Shown here piece by piece: positions 9,996-17,133 of a stretch of 64,000 bases of DNA. This DNA is from Jiangella alba. Lineage in GTDB: Bacteria; Actinomycetota; Actinomycetes; Jiangellales; Jiangellaceae. The notes under the pieces were generated by a model. It searched no databases. It saw only the letters and a list, made by a program, of their open reading frames with translations, and was not told where the DNA came from. Each line of letters begins with the position of its first letter. Position 1 is the stretch's first letter. The stretch spans positions 2,604,001 through 2,668,000 of the forward strand of contig NZ_FNUC01000004.1 of NCBI RefSeq assembly GCF_900106035.1, read 5' to 3'. A program made the position numbers and the translations under genes.

Positions 9996-10520
9996 TCAGG
10001 ACGTGGCGCGCCCCTCACCGTTGCCGGGCGCCATGGCGTCGTCGAGCCAGCGCCGCAACTGAGCCTCGGTGAGCTGCGGCGCACGGGCCAGTGCCACGGC
10101 CTCGACGGCGGCGCGGGTGGCCGGGCCGAGCCGCCGGGTGCGCTGGGCGATGAGCCGCGCCTTGGCCAGCGTGATGCGGCCGTCGTCGAGGGCGGCGAGT
10201 GTGGCGGGCAGGCCACTGACGAGGTCGACGGCGAGGGAGACGAGGTCGGTGGCGGCGTCGAGCTCGAGGTGCAGCGCCTCGGCGATGGTGACGGCGGTGG
10301 CCGGGCCGCCGGGTGGGTCGACCCGGCCGGCCAGCTCGGCGATGACGCGCGCCTGCATGGCGTCGAGGTGGGCGCCCTGACGTTGGTAGGCGGCCGCGAC
10401 CCGGGGCAGCTCGCGCCGCGACAGCGCGGGCGGCTCGAACGTCTCGAGGACGGCGTTGAGCACCGTGCCGGGCGCGAGGCCGGCCCAGGCCGCACTGGGG
10501 TGATCTCCGGGGCGCGTCAT
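9996..10520 (-). CDS. Short DUF222-domain protein lacking the HNH nuclease half
   Basis: The 174 residues match the N-terminal DUF222 region (RRELPRVAAAYQRQGAHLDAMQARVIAELAGR ... DDGRITLAKARLIAQRT). Full-length relatives (13E12-type repeat proteins of mycobacteria) run 400-500 residues and end in an HNH endonuclease, absent here. The frame stops soon after the QLTEAQLRRWLDDAM segment, and the following bases in any frame show no HNH motif. It is either a truncated remnant or a short regulator-like version. It keeps an intact promoter with a LexA box, so it is probably still transcribed after DNA damage. I kept it as a CDS because the frame is clean. Confidence 0.6.
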   Translation of the reverse strand: MTRPGDHPSAAWAGLAPGTVLNAVLETFEPPALSRRELPRVAAAYQRQGAHLDAMQARVIAELAGRVDPPGGPATAVTIAEALHLELDAATDLVSLAVDLVSGLPATLAALDDGRITLAKARLIAQRTRRLGPATRAAVEAVALARAPQLTEAQLRRWLDDAMAPGNGEGRATS

Positions 10521-10526
10521 GGCCGC

Positions 10527-10548
10527 ACACTATCGCACAGATGTTCGA
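10527..10548 (-). promoter_or_regulatory. LexA SOS box and leaderless -10 of the DUF222 gene
   Basis: On the minus strand, 10548-10533 reads TCGAAC-ATCT-GTGCGA. It differs at one base from the actinobacterial LexA palindrome TCGAAC-N4-GTTCGA. TAGTGT (10532-10527) follows at once and lies six bases before the ATG at 10520, so bound LexA would cover the promoter. Confidence 0.75.
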
Positions 10549-10564
10549 AGTCGCGACCGGAAGT

Positions 10565-11560
10565 TCACGATCCGGCCGGACGCAGCACCGCCAGCACCGG
10601 CCGATGGTCGCTGCCGCCGGCCCTGTCGAGCACGCTGAACGACACGACGTCCCAGGCGCGGGCGTCGGCCAGGACGTGGTCGATCGGCGCGCCGGCCCAT
10701 CGCGGCCAGCCGGTCGGCCAGGTGCCCGTCCCTGCCGCCGAGCGGGCCGCGGCGGCATCGGCGCACGGGCCGAGCGACCGCAGCGCCGGATGGTCCAGCG
10801 TCGCGTTGAAGTCGCCGGCGGCGATGGCGCCCTCGGCGCCCGCGCACTGGCGCACCGCCCAGACGGCGTCGTCGTGCCAGCGGGCCATGGCGCCACCGGT
10901 GGGCGGCCAGGCGTGCACCGCGATGATCGGTGGCCCGTCCGAACCGGCGACGGGGCGGACGGTGTACGAGCCCAGCCCGCTCGACGGGTCCGGCCGCGGC
11001 TCGCCGTACGTCCCCAGCGACGACGCCACCAGCAGCCCCGTCGCCGACGTGATGCCGGCGTCGACCTGGTGGTGGAAGACCTGGAAGCCGCCGCCGGCCA
11101 GTTCGGCGACCCGCCGCGTCGTCGCGGCGGAGGTCTCCGGCAGCACGACGACGTCCGCGCCGGTCGCCGTCACCAGGTCCGCGACCACCTGTGGGCCGGC
11201 GCCGTCGTAGAGCGTGTTGAACGCCAGCACCCGCACTTCGCCGGCCGCGTCAGGCTCCGGGACCGCGTCGGACGACAGCCCGCGCGACAGCAGCACGCCG
11301 GCCGAGAACACCGTCGCCGCCGCGACCACCCCGGCGACGGCCGCCAGCGGCCACCGCGCCCGCCGGATGGCCACCGCCAGCGCCGTCACCAACGCCGCGA
11401 CGACGGCGCCGCCCAGCACCGTCAGGCCGCGCAGCGCCACCACCTGGGCCGGGCCGTAGAGGCCGGACAGCCCGAACGCCTGCGGCCACACCACCACGAC
11501 GGCCGCCAGTGCGGCCAGTGCCCCGCAGGCCGCCGGCCACGGCCAGCGGCGACGGGTCAC
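10565..11560 (-). CDS. Membrane-anchored endonuclease/exonuclease/phosphatase (EEP) family protein
   Basis: The 331-residue protein begins with three hydrophobic segments (about 8-28, 38-62 and 70-90) and continues as an EEP fold. Motifs are VLAFNTLYDGAG, VVLPETSA (catalytic Glu), AGDFNATLDHP (Asp and Asn) and a terminal GGSDHRPVLAVL (His). The orientation implies an extracytoplasmic metal-dependent phosphodiesterase or nuclease; the substrate is not deducible. Its GTG start at 11560 overlaps the stop of the purine phosphorylase gene by four bases, so the two are translationally coupled. It may act in salvage of external nucleic acid, which would suit that partner, but that is inference. Confidence 0.82.
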   Translation of the reverse strand: MTRRRWPWPAACGALAALAAVVVVWPQAFGLSGLYGPAQVVALRGLTVLGGAVVAALVTALAVAIRRARWPLAAVAGVVAAATVFSAGVLLSRGLSSDAVPEPDAAGEVRVLAFNTLYDGAGPQVVADLVTATGADVVVLPETSAATTRRVAELAGGGFQVFHHQVDAGITSATGLLVASSLGTYGEPRPDPSSGLGSYTVRPVAGSDGPPIIAVHAWPPTGGAMARWHDDAVWAVRQCAGAEGAIAAGDFNATLDHPALRSLGPCADAAAARSAAGTGTWPTGWPRWAGAPIDHVLADARAWDVVSFSVLDRAGGSDHRPVLAVLRPAGS

Positions 11561-12261
11561 GCCGAGACGGCGTCCAGCGCCAGCTCGACCATCTCCGCGA
11601 ACGTGCGCTCGCGCTCCTCGGCCGACGTCTCCTCGCCGGTGACGAGGTTGTCGCTGACCGTGCAGACCGCCACGGCCCGCGCGCCGAACTTCGCGGCCAG
11701 CGTGTAGAGCGCGGCCGCCTCCATCTCGACCGCCATGACGCCGTACTCGGTCAGGCGATCGCGCAGCTCGGGACGGTCGTGGTAGAAGGAGTCGGTGCTG
11801 AAGATCTGCCCGACGTGGTACCGCGCGCCGGCCGCCTCGGCCTTCTCGACGTAGGCCCGCACCAGCGAGAAGTCCGCCGTCGGTGCGTAGTGGAAGCCCT
11901 CGAAGCGCAGCGCGTTCATCGACGACTCGGTGGCCGCCGAGATTCCGATGACGAGGTCGCGGATGGCGACGTCGGCCAGCAGCCCGCCGCACGACCCGAC
12001 CCGTACCAGCGTCTTCGCGCCGTACTCGGCCAGCAGTTCGTGCACGTAGATGGAGATGGACGGCTGGCCCATGCCGGTGCCCTGGACCGAGATGCGCTGA
12101 CCCCGGAAGGTGCCGGTGAAGCCGAGCATGTTGCGGACCTGCGAGTAGCAGGTGACGTCCTCGAGGTACGTCTTGGCGATCCACTCGGCGCGGAGCGGGT
12201 CGCCCGGCAGCAGGACGGTCTCGGCGATCTCGCCGGGCGCGGCGGCAATGTGGGTGCTCAC
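11557..12261 (-). CDS. deoD: Purine-nucleoside phosphorylase, DeoD type
   Basis: The 234-residue protein aligns with the hexameric bacterial purine-nucleoside phosphorylases, which split purine nucleosides with phosphate to base and (deoxy)ribose-1-phosphate. Recognisable blocks are the N-terminal AETVLLPGDPLRAEWIA, GMGQPSISIYVHEL, LVRVGSCGGL (phosphate site), VEMEAAALYTLA (nucleoside-binding Glu) and a C-terminal CTVSDNL (catalytic Asp). Length is normal. The start is GTG 12261, eight bases from a TACCGT -10, giving a leaderless or nearly leaderless message. It heads an operon with the EEP-family gene and is divergent from nudC, with only 35 bases between the starts. Confidence 0.95.
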   Translation of the reverse strand: MSTHIAAAPGEIAETVLLPGDPLRAEWIAKTYLEDVTCYSQVRNMLGFTGTFRGQRISVQGTGMGQPSISIYVHELLAEYGAKTLVRVGSCGGLLADVAIRDLVIGISAATESSMNALRFEGFHYAPTADFSLVRAYVEKAEAAGARYHVGQIFSTDSFYHDRPELRDRLTEYGVMAVEMEAAALYTLAAKFGARAVAVCTVSDNLVTGEETSAEERERTFAEMVELALDAVSA

Positions 12262-12296
12262 GAGTGCACACGGTATCCGGCGTAGGGTCGTGGGTC
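12262..12296. promoter_or_regulatory. Compact back-to-back promoter of deoD and nudC
   Basis: Two -10 boxes sit seven bases apart: TACCGT on the minus strand (12275-12270) and TAGGGT on the plus strand (12283-12288). Each lies exactly eight bases from its GTG start. The -35 region of each promoter must fall inside or at the edge of the opposite gene. Confidence 0.65.
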
Positions 12297-13193
12297 GTGC
12301 ATGAGGCCTACGTCTTGCCCGGTCCCCTCGCGCTCTCGCGCTCCACTGTTGACCGCGCGGCCGATCGTCGCCTGGACGCCGCGTGGGTCGACGCGCTGTG
12401 GTCCGACGGCCGCACCCGGGTGCTGCTGGTCGGCGACGGGACGGTGCCGGTCGACGACGGCGCCCTGCGGTTCATCGCGCCGGGCGACGCCCCTGACGGC
12501 GACCGCTTCCTGCTCGGCCTCGACGGCGACGTCGCCTACGTCGCCGTCCACGTGGCGGAGAAACCGGACGACGGCGCCACGCTGCGCGAGGTCGGCGCCG
12601 TCCTGGGCGACCGCGACGCCGGGCTGGCCGTGCACGCCGTCGCGCTGGCCAACTGGCACGCGACGCACCGGTTCTGCCCGCGCTGCGGCGCGCCCACCCG
12701 GTCGGAACAGGGCGGGCACGTCCGCGTCTGCGAGGCGGACGGCTCGCAGCACTTCCCGCGCACCGATCCCGCCGTCATCGTCCTGGTGGTCGACGAGAAG
12801 GAGCGCTGCCTGCTCGGCCGGTCGGCGGCCTGGCCGGGGCGGCGGTTCTCGACGCTGGCCGGCTTCGTCGAGCCGGGCGAGACGCCCGAGCACGCCGTCG
12901 TCCGCGAGCTGTACGAGGAGGTCGGCGTGCGCATCACGTCGTGCCGCTACGCGGGCGCGCAGCCGTGGCCGTTCCCGTCCAGCCTCATGCTCGGCTACTA
13001 CGCGACGGCGGCCGGCGAGGATCCCGCGCCCGACGGCGAGGAGATCGCCGAGGCGCGCTGGTTCAGCCGCGACGAGCTCACCGCAGCCATGCGCGACGGC
13101 GACGTGCTGCCGCCGAGCGGCATCTCGATCGCCCGGAAGCTGGTCGAGGGCTGGTTCGGCGGGCCGCTGCCCGACGACGTCAGCCCGCGATAG
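12297..13193 (+). CDS. nudC: NADH pyrophosphatase / NAD-cap hydrolase NudC
   Basis: NudC hydrolyses NAD(H) to NMN(H) and AMP and can remove NAD caps from RNA. The 298-residue protein shows the standard order: N-terminal domain, zinc ribbon (FCPRCGAPT ... VRVC at about 125-150), Nudix box GFVEPGETPEHAV-VRELYEEVGV at about 188-210, and QPWPFPSSLMLGY, the NADH-specific SQPWPFPxS motif with alanine for its first serine. Start GTG 12297 follows the TAGGGT box. The 3' end overlaps the mycoredoxin gene tail to tail by 14 bases. NudC, mycoredoxin and UvrD2 lie together in mycobacteria too, as I recall. Confidence 0.95.
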   Translation: MHEAYVLPGPLALSRSTVDRAADRRLDAAWVDALWSDGRTRVLLVGDGTVPVDDGALRFIAPGDAPDGDRFLLGLDGDVAYVAVHVAEKPDDGATLREVGAVLGDRDAGLAVHAVALANWHATHRFCPRCGAPTRSEQGGHVRVCEADGSQHFPRTDPAVIVLVVDEKERCLLGRSAAWPGRRFSTLAGFVEPGETPEHAVVRELYEEVGVRITSCRYAGAQPWPFPSSLMLGYYATAAGEDPAPDGEEIAEARWFSRDELTAAMRDGDVLPPSGISIARKLVEGWFGGPLPDDVSPR

Positions 13194-13428
13194 CGGTCAG
13201 CTTCTCCTTGACCTCGGACGGGCTCGGGTTCGTCAGGGCGCTGCCGTCGGCGAACACCAGCGTGGGCACCACCGCGTTGCCGCCGTTCAGGCTCATGACG
13301 AGGTCGGCGGACGCGGGGTCGGTCTCGATGTCGATCTCGTCGAACGTGATGCCGTCGCGGTTGAGCGCCGTCTTGAGCCGGAAGCAGTAGCCACACCAGG
13401 TGGTGCTGTACATGGTGAACCGGGACAT
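13180..13428 (-). CDS. mrx1: Mycoredoxin-type glutaredoxin (Mrx1)
   Basis: This is an 82-residue glutaredoxin-fold protein with the redox motif WCGYC at residues 11-15 and the cis-proline segment VVPTLVF. Mycoredoxin reduces mixed disulfides formed with mycothiol, the actinobacterial thiol. A strong ribosome-binding site (AGGAGCGGAG) precedes ATG 13428. It diverges from uvrD2 and converges on nudC. A mycothiol reductant implies a mycothiol-producing actinomycete. Confidence 0.93.
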   Translation of the reverse strand: MSRFTMYSTTWCGYCFRLKTALNRDGITFDEIDIETDPASADLVMSLNGGNAVVPTLVFADGSALTNPSPSEVKEKLTAIAG

Positions 13429-13511
13429 CGACGCTCCGCTCCTGGGTTAGTTGCCGTATCAGCTAGTTCAACACAGCCGGTCGCCCGGATTGTTCCGTGG
13501 CGCCTCGCATC

Positions 13512-13540
13512 CTGTCGGTACCGGCTGCGAGGATGGGGCG
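13512..13540 (+). promoter_or_regulatory. PafBC-like (RecA-independent damage) promoter of uvrD2, degenerate
   Basis: CTGTCGGTA (13512-13520), eight bases, then GAGGAT (13529-13534), then six bases to the ATG. The layout matches TTGTCRGTG-N8-TANNNT, with mismatches at the first and last bases of the left half and at the first base of the -10. Confidence 0.45.
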
Positions 13541-15625
13541 ATGCGCGTACCCGACGTCCTCGCCGGCCTCGATCCCGAGCAGCGAGCGGTCGCGTCGGCG
13601 CTCAGCGGGCCGGTCTGCGTCATCGCCGGCGCCGGCACCGGCAAGACCCGCGCCATCACCCACCGCATCGCCCACGGCGTGCACACGGGTGCGTTCGACC
13701 CGCGCCGCACGCTCGCCGTCACCTTCACCACCCGGGCGGCCGGCGAGATGCGCGGGCGGCTGCGCTCGCTCGGCGCCGAGGGCGTGCAGGCGCGCACGTT
13801 CCACTCCGCGGCGCTGCGCCAGGCCCGCTACTTCTGGCCACAGATCACCGGCGCCGACCTCCCCGAGATCAGCTCGAGCAAGCTGCCCATCGTCGGCTCG
13901 GCGGCGTCGCGCTGCCGGGTGCCCACCGACCGCACGGTGCTGCGCGATCTCGCCTCCGAGATCGAGTGGGCCAAGGTCAGCAACGTGCTGCCCGAGTCCT
14001 ACGTCACGGCGGCCGAGGCCGCGCACCGCGAGGTCGGCAACGTCGACCCCGAGTCCGTCGCCAAGGTCTACGCCGCGTACGAAGACCTCAAGACCGACCG
14101 CAACGTCCTCGACATGGAAGACATCCTGCTCGCCGCCGTCGGCCTGCTGTCCGGGCACCCGGGCGTCGCCCAGCAGGTCCGGTCGCAGTACCACCACTTC
14201 GTGGTCGACGAGTACCAGGACGTCTCGCCGGTGCAGCAGAAGCTGCTCGACCTCTGGATGGGCGAGCGCACCGACGTCTGCGTCGTCGGCGACCCCGCCC
14301 AGACCATCTACTCCTTCGCCGGCGCCCAGCCCGACTACCTCATCGGGTTCCCGCAGCGCTTCCCCGGCGCCACCGTCGTACGGCTGTTCCGCGACTACCG
14401 GTCCACGCCCGAGGTGGTCGGCGTCGCCAACTCCGTGCTCCGCGCCGCCCGCGAGGCGCACCAGGGCGTCGTCCTCGAGGCGCAGCGGCCGGCCGGCCCG
14501 AAGCCGGCGTTCGTCGAGCACAGCGACGAACTGGCCGAGGCGGCGTGGGTGGCCGGGCAGATCGCCAAGCTGGTCGCCAACGGCACGCCGCAGCGCGAGA
14601 TCGCGGTGCTGTTCCGGGTCAACGCGCAGTCCGAGGCGTACGAGCAGGCGCTGGCCGACGCCGGCGTCGCCTACACCGTCCGCGGCGCCGAGCGGTTCTT
14701 CGACCGCGGCGAGGTGCGCCAGGCGGCCATGCTGCTGCGCGCCGCCGTCCGCACCGCCGACGGCGCGCCCGACGCCCCCGACGCCGCCGCGGCCACGTCC
14801 GCCATCCTCTCCACGGCCGGCTGGTCGCCCACCCCGCCCGCCGGCGGCGGCGCGGCCCGCGAGCGCTGGGAGTCGCTGGCGGCGCTGGTGTCGCTGGCCG
14901 AAGAGGTGGTCGCCGCCAAGCCCGGCGCGGGTCTTGCCGACGTCGTCGACGAGCTCGAGGCGCGCGCCGCGGCCCAGCACGCCCCCACGGCCGACGGCGT
15001 CACGCTCTCCTCGCTGCACTCCGCCAAGGGGCTCGAGTGGGACGCCGTCTTCGTCGTCGGCTGCCACGAGGGCACGCTGCCCCTGAGCTACGCCGAAACA
15101 CCCGCGCAGATCGAGGAGGAGCGCCGGCTGCTCTACGTCGGCGTCACCCGGGCCCGCGAGCACCTGTCCGTGTCGTGGTCGCTGGCCCGCCAGCCCGGCG
15201 GCCGCGGCAACCGGCGGCCCAGCCGGTTCCTCGACGGCGTCCGGCCCGGCGGCGGCGCCCGCAGCGACCACCGTCCCGAGCGTGGCGCCGGCCGCGGCCG
15301 CAAGTCCGGCGCGCCGGCCCGCTGCAGGGTCTGCGGCGCGCCGCTGGTCGACGCCGTCGACCGCAAGCTCGGCCGGTGCGGCAGCTGCCCGTCGTCCATG
15401 GACGAAGCGCTGTTCGAGCGATTGCGTGCCTGGCGGCTGGAGCGGTCGCAGGAGCAGAAGGTGCCGGCCTACGTCGTGTTCACCGACGCCACGCTGGTCG
15501 CGATCGCCGAGTCCACGCCGGTCAACGAGACGCAGCTGTCCGCCATCCCGGGGGTCGGCCGCACCAAGCTCGAACGCTACGGCGCCGACGTCCTGGAGCT
15601 GTGTCGCGAAGTCGTCGAAGAATGA
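13541..15625 (+). CDS. uvrD2: ATP-dependent DNA helicase UvrD2
   Basis: The 694-residue SF1A 3'-5' helicase has Walker A AGAGTGKT at 30-37, VVDEYQDVSPVQQ at about 221, GDPAQTIYSFAGA, SLHSAKGLEWD and VGVTRAREHL. The C-terminus carries the features that mark UvrD2 rather than UvrD1: a four-cysteine zinc motif (CRVC, then CGSC, about 596-617) followed by an HRDC domain (about 625-690). In mycobacteria UvrD2 is an essential unwinding enzyme and the cysteine motif is needed for its activity. ATG 13541 is used because the ORF upstream is atypical and a -10-like GAGGAT lies six bases before it. Confidence 0.94.
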   Translation: MRVPDVLAGLDPEQRAVASALSGPVCVIAGAGTGKTRAITHRIAHGVHTGAFDPRRTLAVTFTTRAAGEMRGRLRSLGAEGVQARTFHSAALRQARYFWPQITGADLPEISSSKLPIVGSAASRCRVPTDRTVLRDLASEIEWAKVSNVLPESYVTAAEAAHREVGNVDPESVAKVYAAYEDLKTDRNVLDMEDILLAAVGLLSGHPGVAQQVRSQYHHFVVDEYQDVSPVQQKLLDLWMGERTDVCVVGDPAQTIYSFAGAQPDYLIGFPQRFPGATVVRLFRDYRSTPEVVGVANSVLRAAREAHQGVVLEAQRPAGPKPAFVEHSDELAEAAWVAGQIAKLVANGTPQREIAVLFRVNAQSEAYEQALADAGVAYTVRGAERFFDRGEVRQAAMLLRAAVRTADGAPDAPDAAAATSAILSTAGWSPTPPAGGGAARERWESLAALVSLAEEVVAAKPGAGLADVVDELEARAAAQHAPTADGVTLSSLHSAKGLEWDAVFVVGCHEGTLPLSYAETPAQIEEERRLLYVGVTRAREHLSVSWSLARQPGGRGNRRPSRFLDGVRPGGGARSDHRPERGAGRGRKSGAPARCRVCGAPLVDAVDRKLGRCGSCPSSMDEALFERLRAWRLERSQEQKVPAYVVFTDATLVAIAESTPVNETQLSAIPGVGRTKLERYGADVLELCREVVEE

Positions 15626-15629
15626 GCGT

Positions 15630-15668
15630 AAAAATGGGTTGCCCCTTACATGCGACCCGCATTAGCAT
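15630..15668 (+). promoter_or_regulatory. whiB7 promoter with AT-rich WhiB7 site
   Basis: AAAAAT (15630-15635), three G bases, a -35 TTGCCC (15639-15644), an 18-base spacer and a -10 TAGCAT (15663-15668). WhiB7 is known to activate promoters, including its own, that have an AT-rich block just upstream of -35. Transcription would start near 15675, leaving a leader of about 400 bases. Confidence 0.7.
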
Positions 15669-15747
15669 TGCCGGGCGCGTTGCGATACGACGTGCCCACG
15701 AGTCGGAAGGCCCGGCTCGGGATCGACGCCGAAAGGAGGGACGCCTG

Positions 15748-15972
15748 ATGGAGATCACGACATTGAACCCGTTGCAGAGCGGTGTCGGCTTCGCCTATGC
15801 GCCTTCCCTCCGTGGCGTCTCCCTGAGCTCTCGGGAGCGCATGATCGCGCCCGTCACCGCCCCGCTGACGGGAGAAGTGCGTCCGCAGGCAGGTAGCACT
15901 GGCGCGACGACGCACCTCGTCGATGGGGTCAAGCAGGGCGTGCGTGTCCGCACTTGGGGTCCACCGGTCTAG
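15748..15972 (+). CDS. Upstream leader ORF of whiB7 (74 codons)
   Basis: This small frame starts at ATG 15748 behind an almost ideal ribosome-binding site (AAAGGAGG, eight bases upstream) and ends TAG 15972, 104 bases before whiB7. The peptide begins MEITTLNPLQSG and ends RVRTWGPPV. It has no domain I recognise. Its position in the whiB7 leader, just ahead of an intrinsic terminator, matches the uORFs that control whiB7/wblC in other actinomycetes. There, ribosome stalling by antibiotics prevents termination. Its codons, not its product, are probably what matters. It is long for a leader peptide, so a second role for the product is possible. Confidence 0.75.
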   Translation: MEITTLNPLQSGVGFAYAPSLRGVSLSSRERMIAPVTAPLTGEVRPQAGSTGATTHLVDGVKQGVRVRTWGPPV

Positions 15973-16009
15973 CCATGAGACGACCGGCGCCTCCGAGGCC
16001 GCGGACCCC
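15956..16009 (+). promoter_or_regulatory. Candidate antiterminator in the whiB7 leader
   Basis: GGGGTCC (15956-15962), inside the last uORF codons, can pair with GGACCCC (16003-16009), which includes three bases of the terminator stem. A small CCGGTC/GACCGG hairpin (15964-15969 with 15982-15987) fits inside. A ribosome finishing the uORF would cover the left arm and leave the terminator free to form. Confidence 0.55.
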
Positions 16010-16036
16010 CACCCGGGATCCGCGGCCTTTTTGTTT
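15996..16036 (+). terminator. Intrinsic attenuator before whiB7
   Basis: AGGCCGCGGA (15996-16005) pairs perfectly with TCCGCGGCCT (16019-16028), followed at once by TTTTTGTTT. It is the best classical intrinsic terminator in the window, and it stands between the uORF stop and the whiB7 ribosome-binding site. Confidence 0.88.
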
Positions 16037-16076
16037 GCCCAGAACCGACTCACGTGGAAGGGAGGTGACCGAACTC

Positions 16077-16352
16077 ATGATGCTGACCAGCGTTCTCGAT
16101 CGGGCCGTAGCGGCCGACGAGTCCATGCCGTGCAAGAAGGACCCGGAGCTGTGGTTCGCCGAGTCGCCGGCTGACGTCGAACACGCCAAGCAGTTGTGCC
16201 GCGAGTGCCCCGTACGGGAGCAGTGCCTCGCCGGCGCGATGGACCGGGCCGAGCCCTGGGGCGTGTGGGGCGGAGAGCTCTTCGTCTCCGGAGCCATCGT
16301 GGCGCGCAAGCGTCCGCGTGGCCGTCCCCGTAAGAACGAGATCGCGGCGTAG
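16077..16352 (+). CDS. whiB7: WhiB7 (WblC) antibiotic-resistance regulator
   Basis: The 91-residue Fe-S protein has the four cluster cysteines C19, C41, C44 and C50, the GVWGG turn at 62-66 and a C-terminal AT-hook (RGRPRK, 81-86). That hook identifies WhiB7 among WhiB proteins. It binds the primary sigma factor and AT-rich DNA upstream of -35 to switch on intrinsic resistance genes. GGAGGTGA (16061-16068) lies eight bases before ATG 16077; GTG 16065 is less likely because it falls in the ribosome-binding site. Control appears to act at its own AT-boxed promoter and at the attenuator just upstream. uvrD2 lies upstream of it, as in mycobacteria. Confidence 0.95.
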   Translation: MMLTSVLDRAVAADESMPCKKDPELWFAESPADVEHAKQLCRECPVREQCLAGAMDRAEPWGVWGGELFVSGAIVARKRPRGRPRKNEIAA

Positions 16353-16428
16353 TGAGACCAGCACACACCGCGACTGGGCACCAACGGCACCTGCCGACGA
16401 CCGATGACCCCGATGAACGGACCACGAC

Positions 16429-16704
16429 ATGACCACGACGCTCCGGCCCGATGCGGCCACTCCGGACGACCCGCAGACCACCGACACCACCGTGTACCGA
16501 GACTTCAGGAGCACCGAGATGCATCTCATGAACGAAGCCCTCGCGCGGGCTCACTGTACGGAGCAGCGCGAACGAGCGATGCGAGAACGACGAGTACGAC
16601 GCGTGCTGGCCGCCCGCCGGATGGACCGGCGGGCCGCCCGGGCGGCGCAGCGAGCCAGGAACCTGGCCGCCGCGGCCGTCTCGCTGCGCAGTCGCACCTA
16701 CTGA
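16429..16704 (+). CDS. Small Arg/Ala-rich protein of unknown function
   Basis: A 91-residue frame starts at ATG 16429, 76 bases after whiB7, and ends just before a strong terminator, so it may share the whiB7 transcript. After a Thr/Asp-rich start comes EMHLMNEALARAHCTEQ and then a strongly basic, probably helical tail (ARRMDRRAARAAQRARNLA). The basic helix could bind RNA or DNA, but there is no motif to prove it. No good ribosome-binding site is visible, so start and reality are moderately certain. Confidence 0.55.
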   Translation: MTTTLRPDAATPDDPQTTDTTVYRDFRSTEMHLMNEALARAHCTEQRERAMRERRVRRVLAARRMDRRAARAAQRARNLAAAAVSLRSRTY

Positions 16705-16787
16705 CCGGGTGACGCCGGGTCCGTCCGCTGACGGGCCGGGCCATCCTGAGCGCCCGTCGTGCGTCGTCTCAGCAGTTGCCGACACTC

Positions 16788-16827
16788 CGAACGACCCCGC
16801 ACCGTCCGACCGGTGCGGGGTCGTTCG
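16788..16827 (+). terminator. Perfect 16-bp hairpin terminator after the whiB7 region
   Basis: Bases 16788-16803 and 16812-16827 are exact reverse complements (CGAACGACCCCGCACC and its partner) around an 8-base loop. Only TGTTGT follows, so it is a strong stem with a weak T tract. It would end transcripts from whiB7 and the small gene. Confidence 0.82.
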
Positions 16828-16932
16828 TGTTGTCCGGGGTGGTCAGTACCAGTCGTTGCGGCCGGCCGTCGCCGCCGTCGACGATGTCTGGCCGGGGTTC
16901 TGATGCCTCGGCGCAATGGGTGGGGGGAACAC

Positions 16933-17127
16933 ATGACGACCACGGGGGAGAGCCGCGTGTCCGAAGCGGTGCCGGTGACGTGCGCGCAATGCGGGACGAC
17001 CGCCGAGGAGCTGCCGCTGACCTGGGTCAGCAGCGTGGAACGCGGCCGCACGCTCTACTACTGCGACCGGTGCGCGCGCGACAACCTGCGCTCCATCGAG
17101 GCACGCCTCGACAACCCCTGGTGGTGA
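16933..17127 (+). CDS. Small zinc-ribbon protein conserved in actinobacteria
   Basis: The 64-residue protein carries two CxxC pairs: CAQC (about 17-20) and CDRC (about 44-47). It also has LPLTWVSSVERGRTLYY between them and a conserved tail NLRSIEARLDNPWW. I recall near-identical small proteins in many actinomycetes beside ABC1-kinase genes, without known function. The two knuckles should bind one zinc. GGGGGA lies a few bases before ATG 16933. It converges on the kinase gene with six bases between the ends. Confidence 0.8.
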   Translation: MTTTGESRVSEAVPVTCAQCGTTAEELPLTWVSSVERGRTLYYCDRCARDNLRSIEARLDNPWW

Positions 17128-17133
17128 CGGCGG

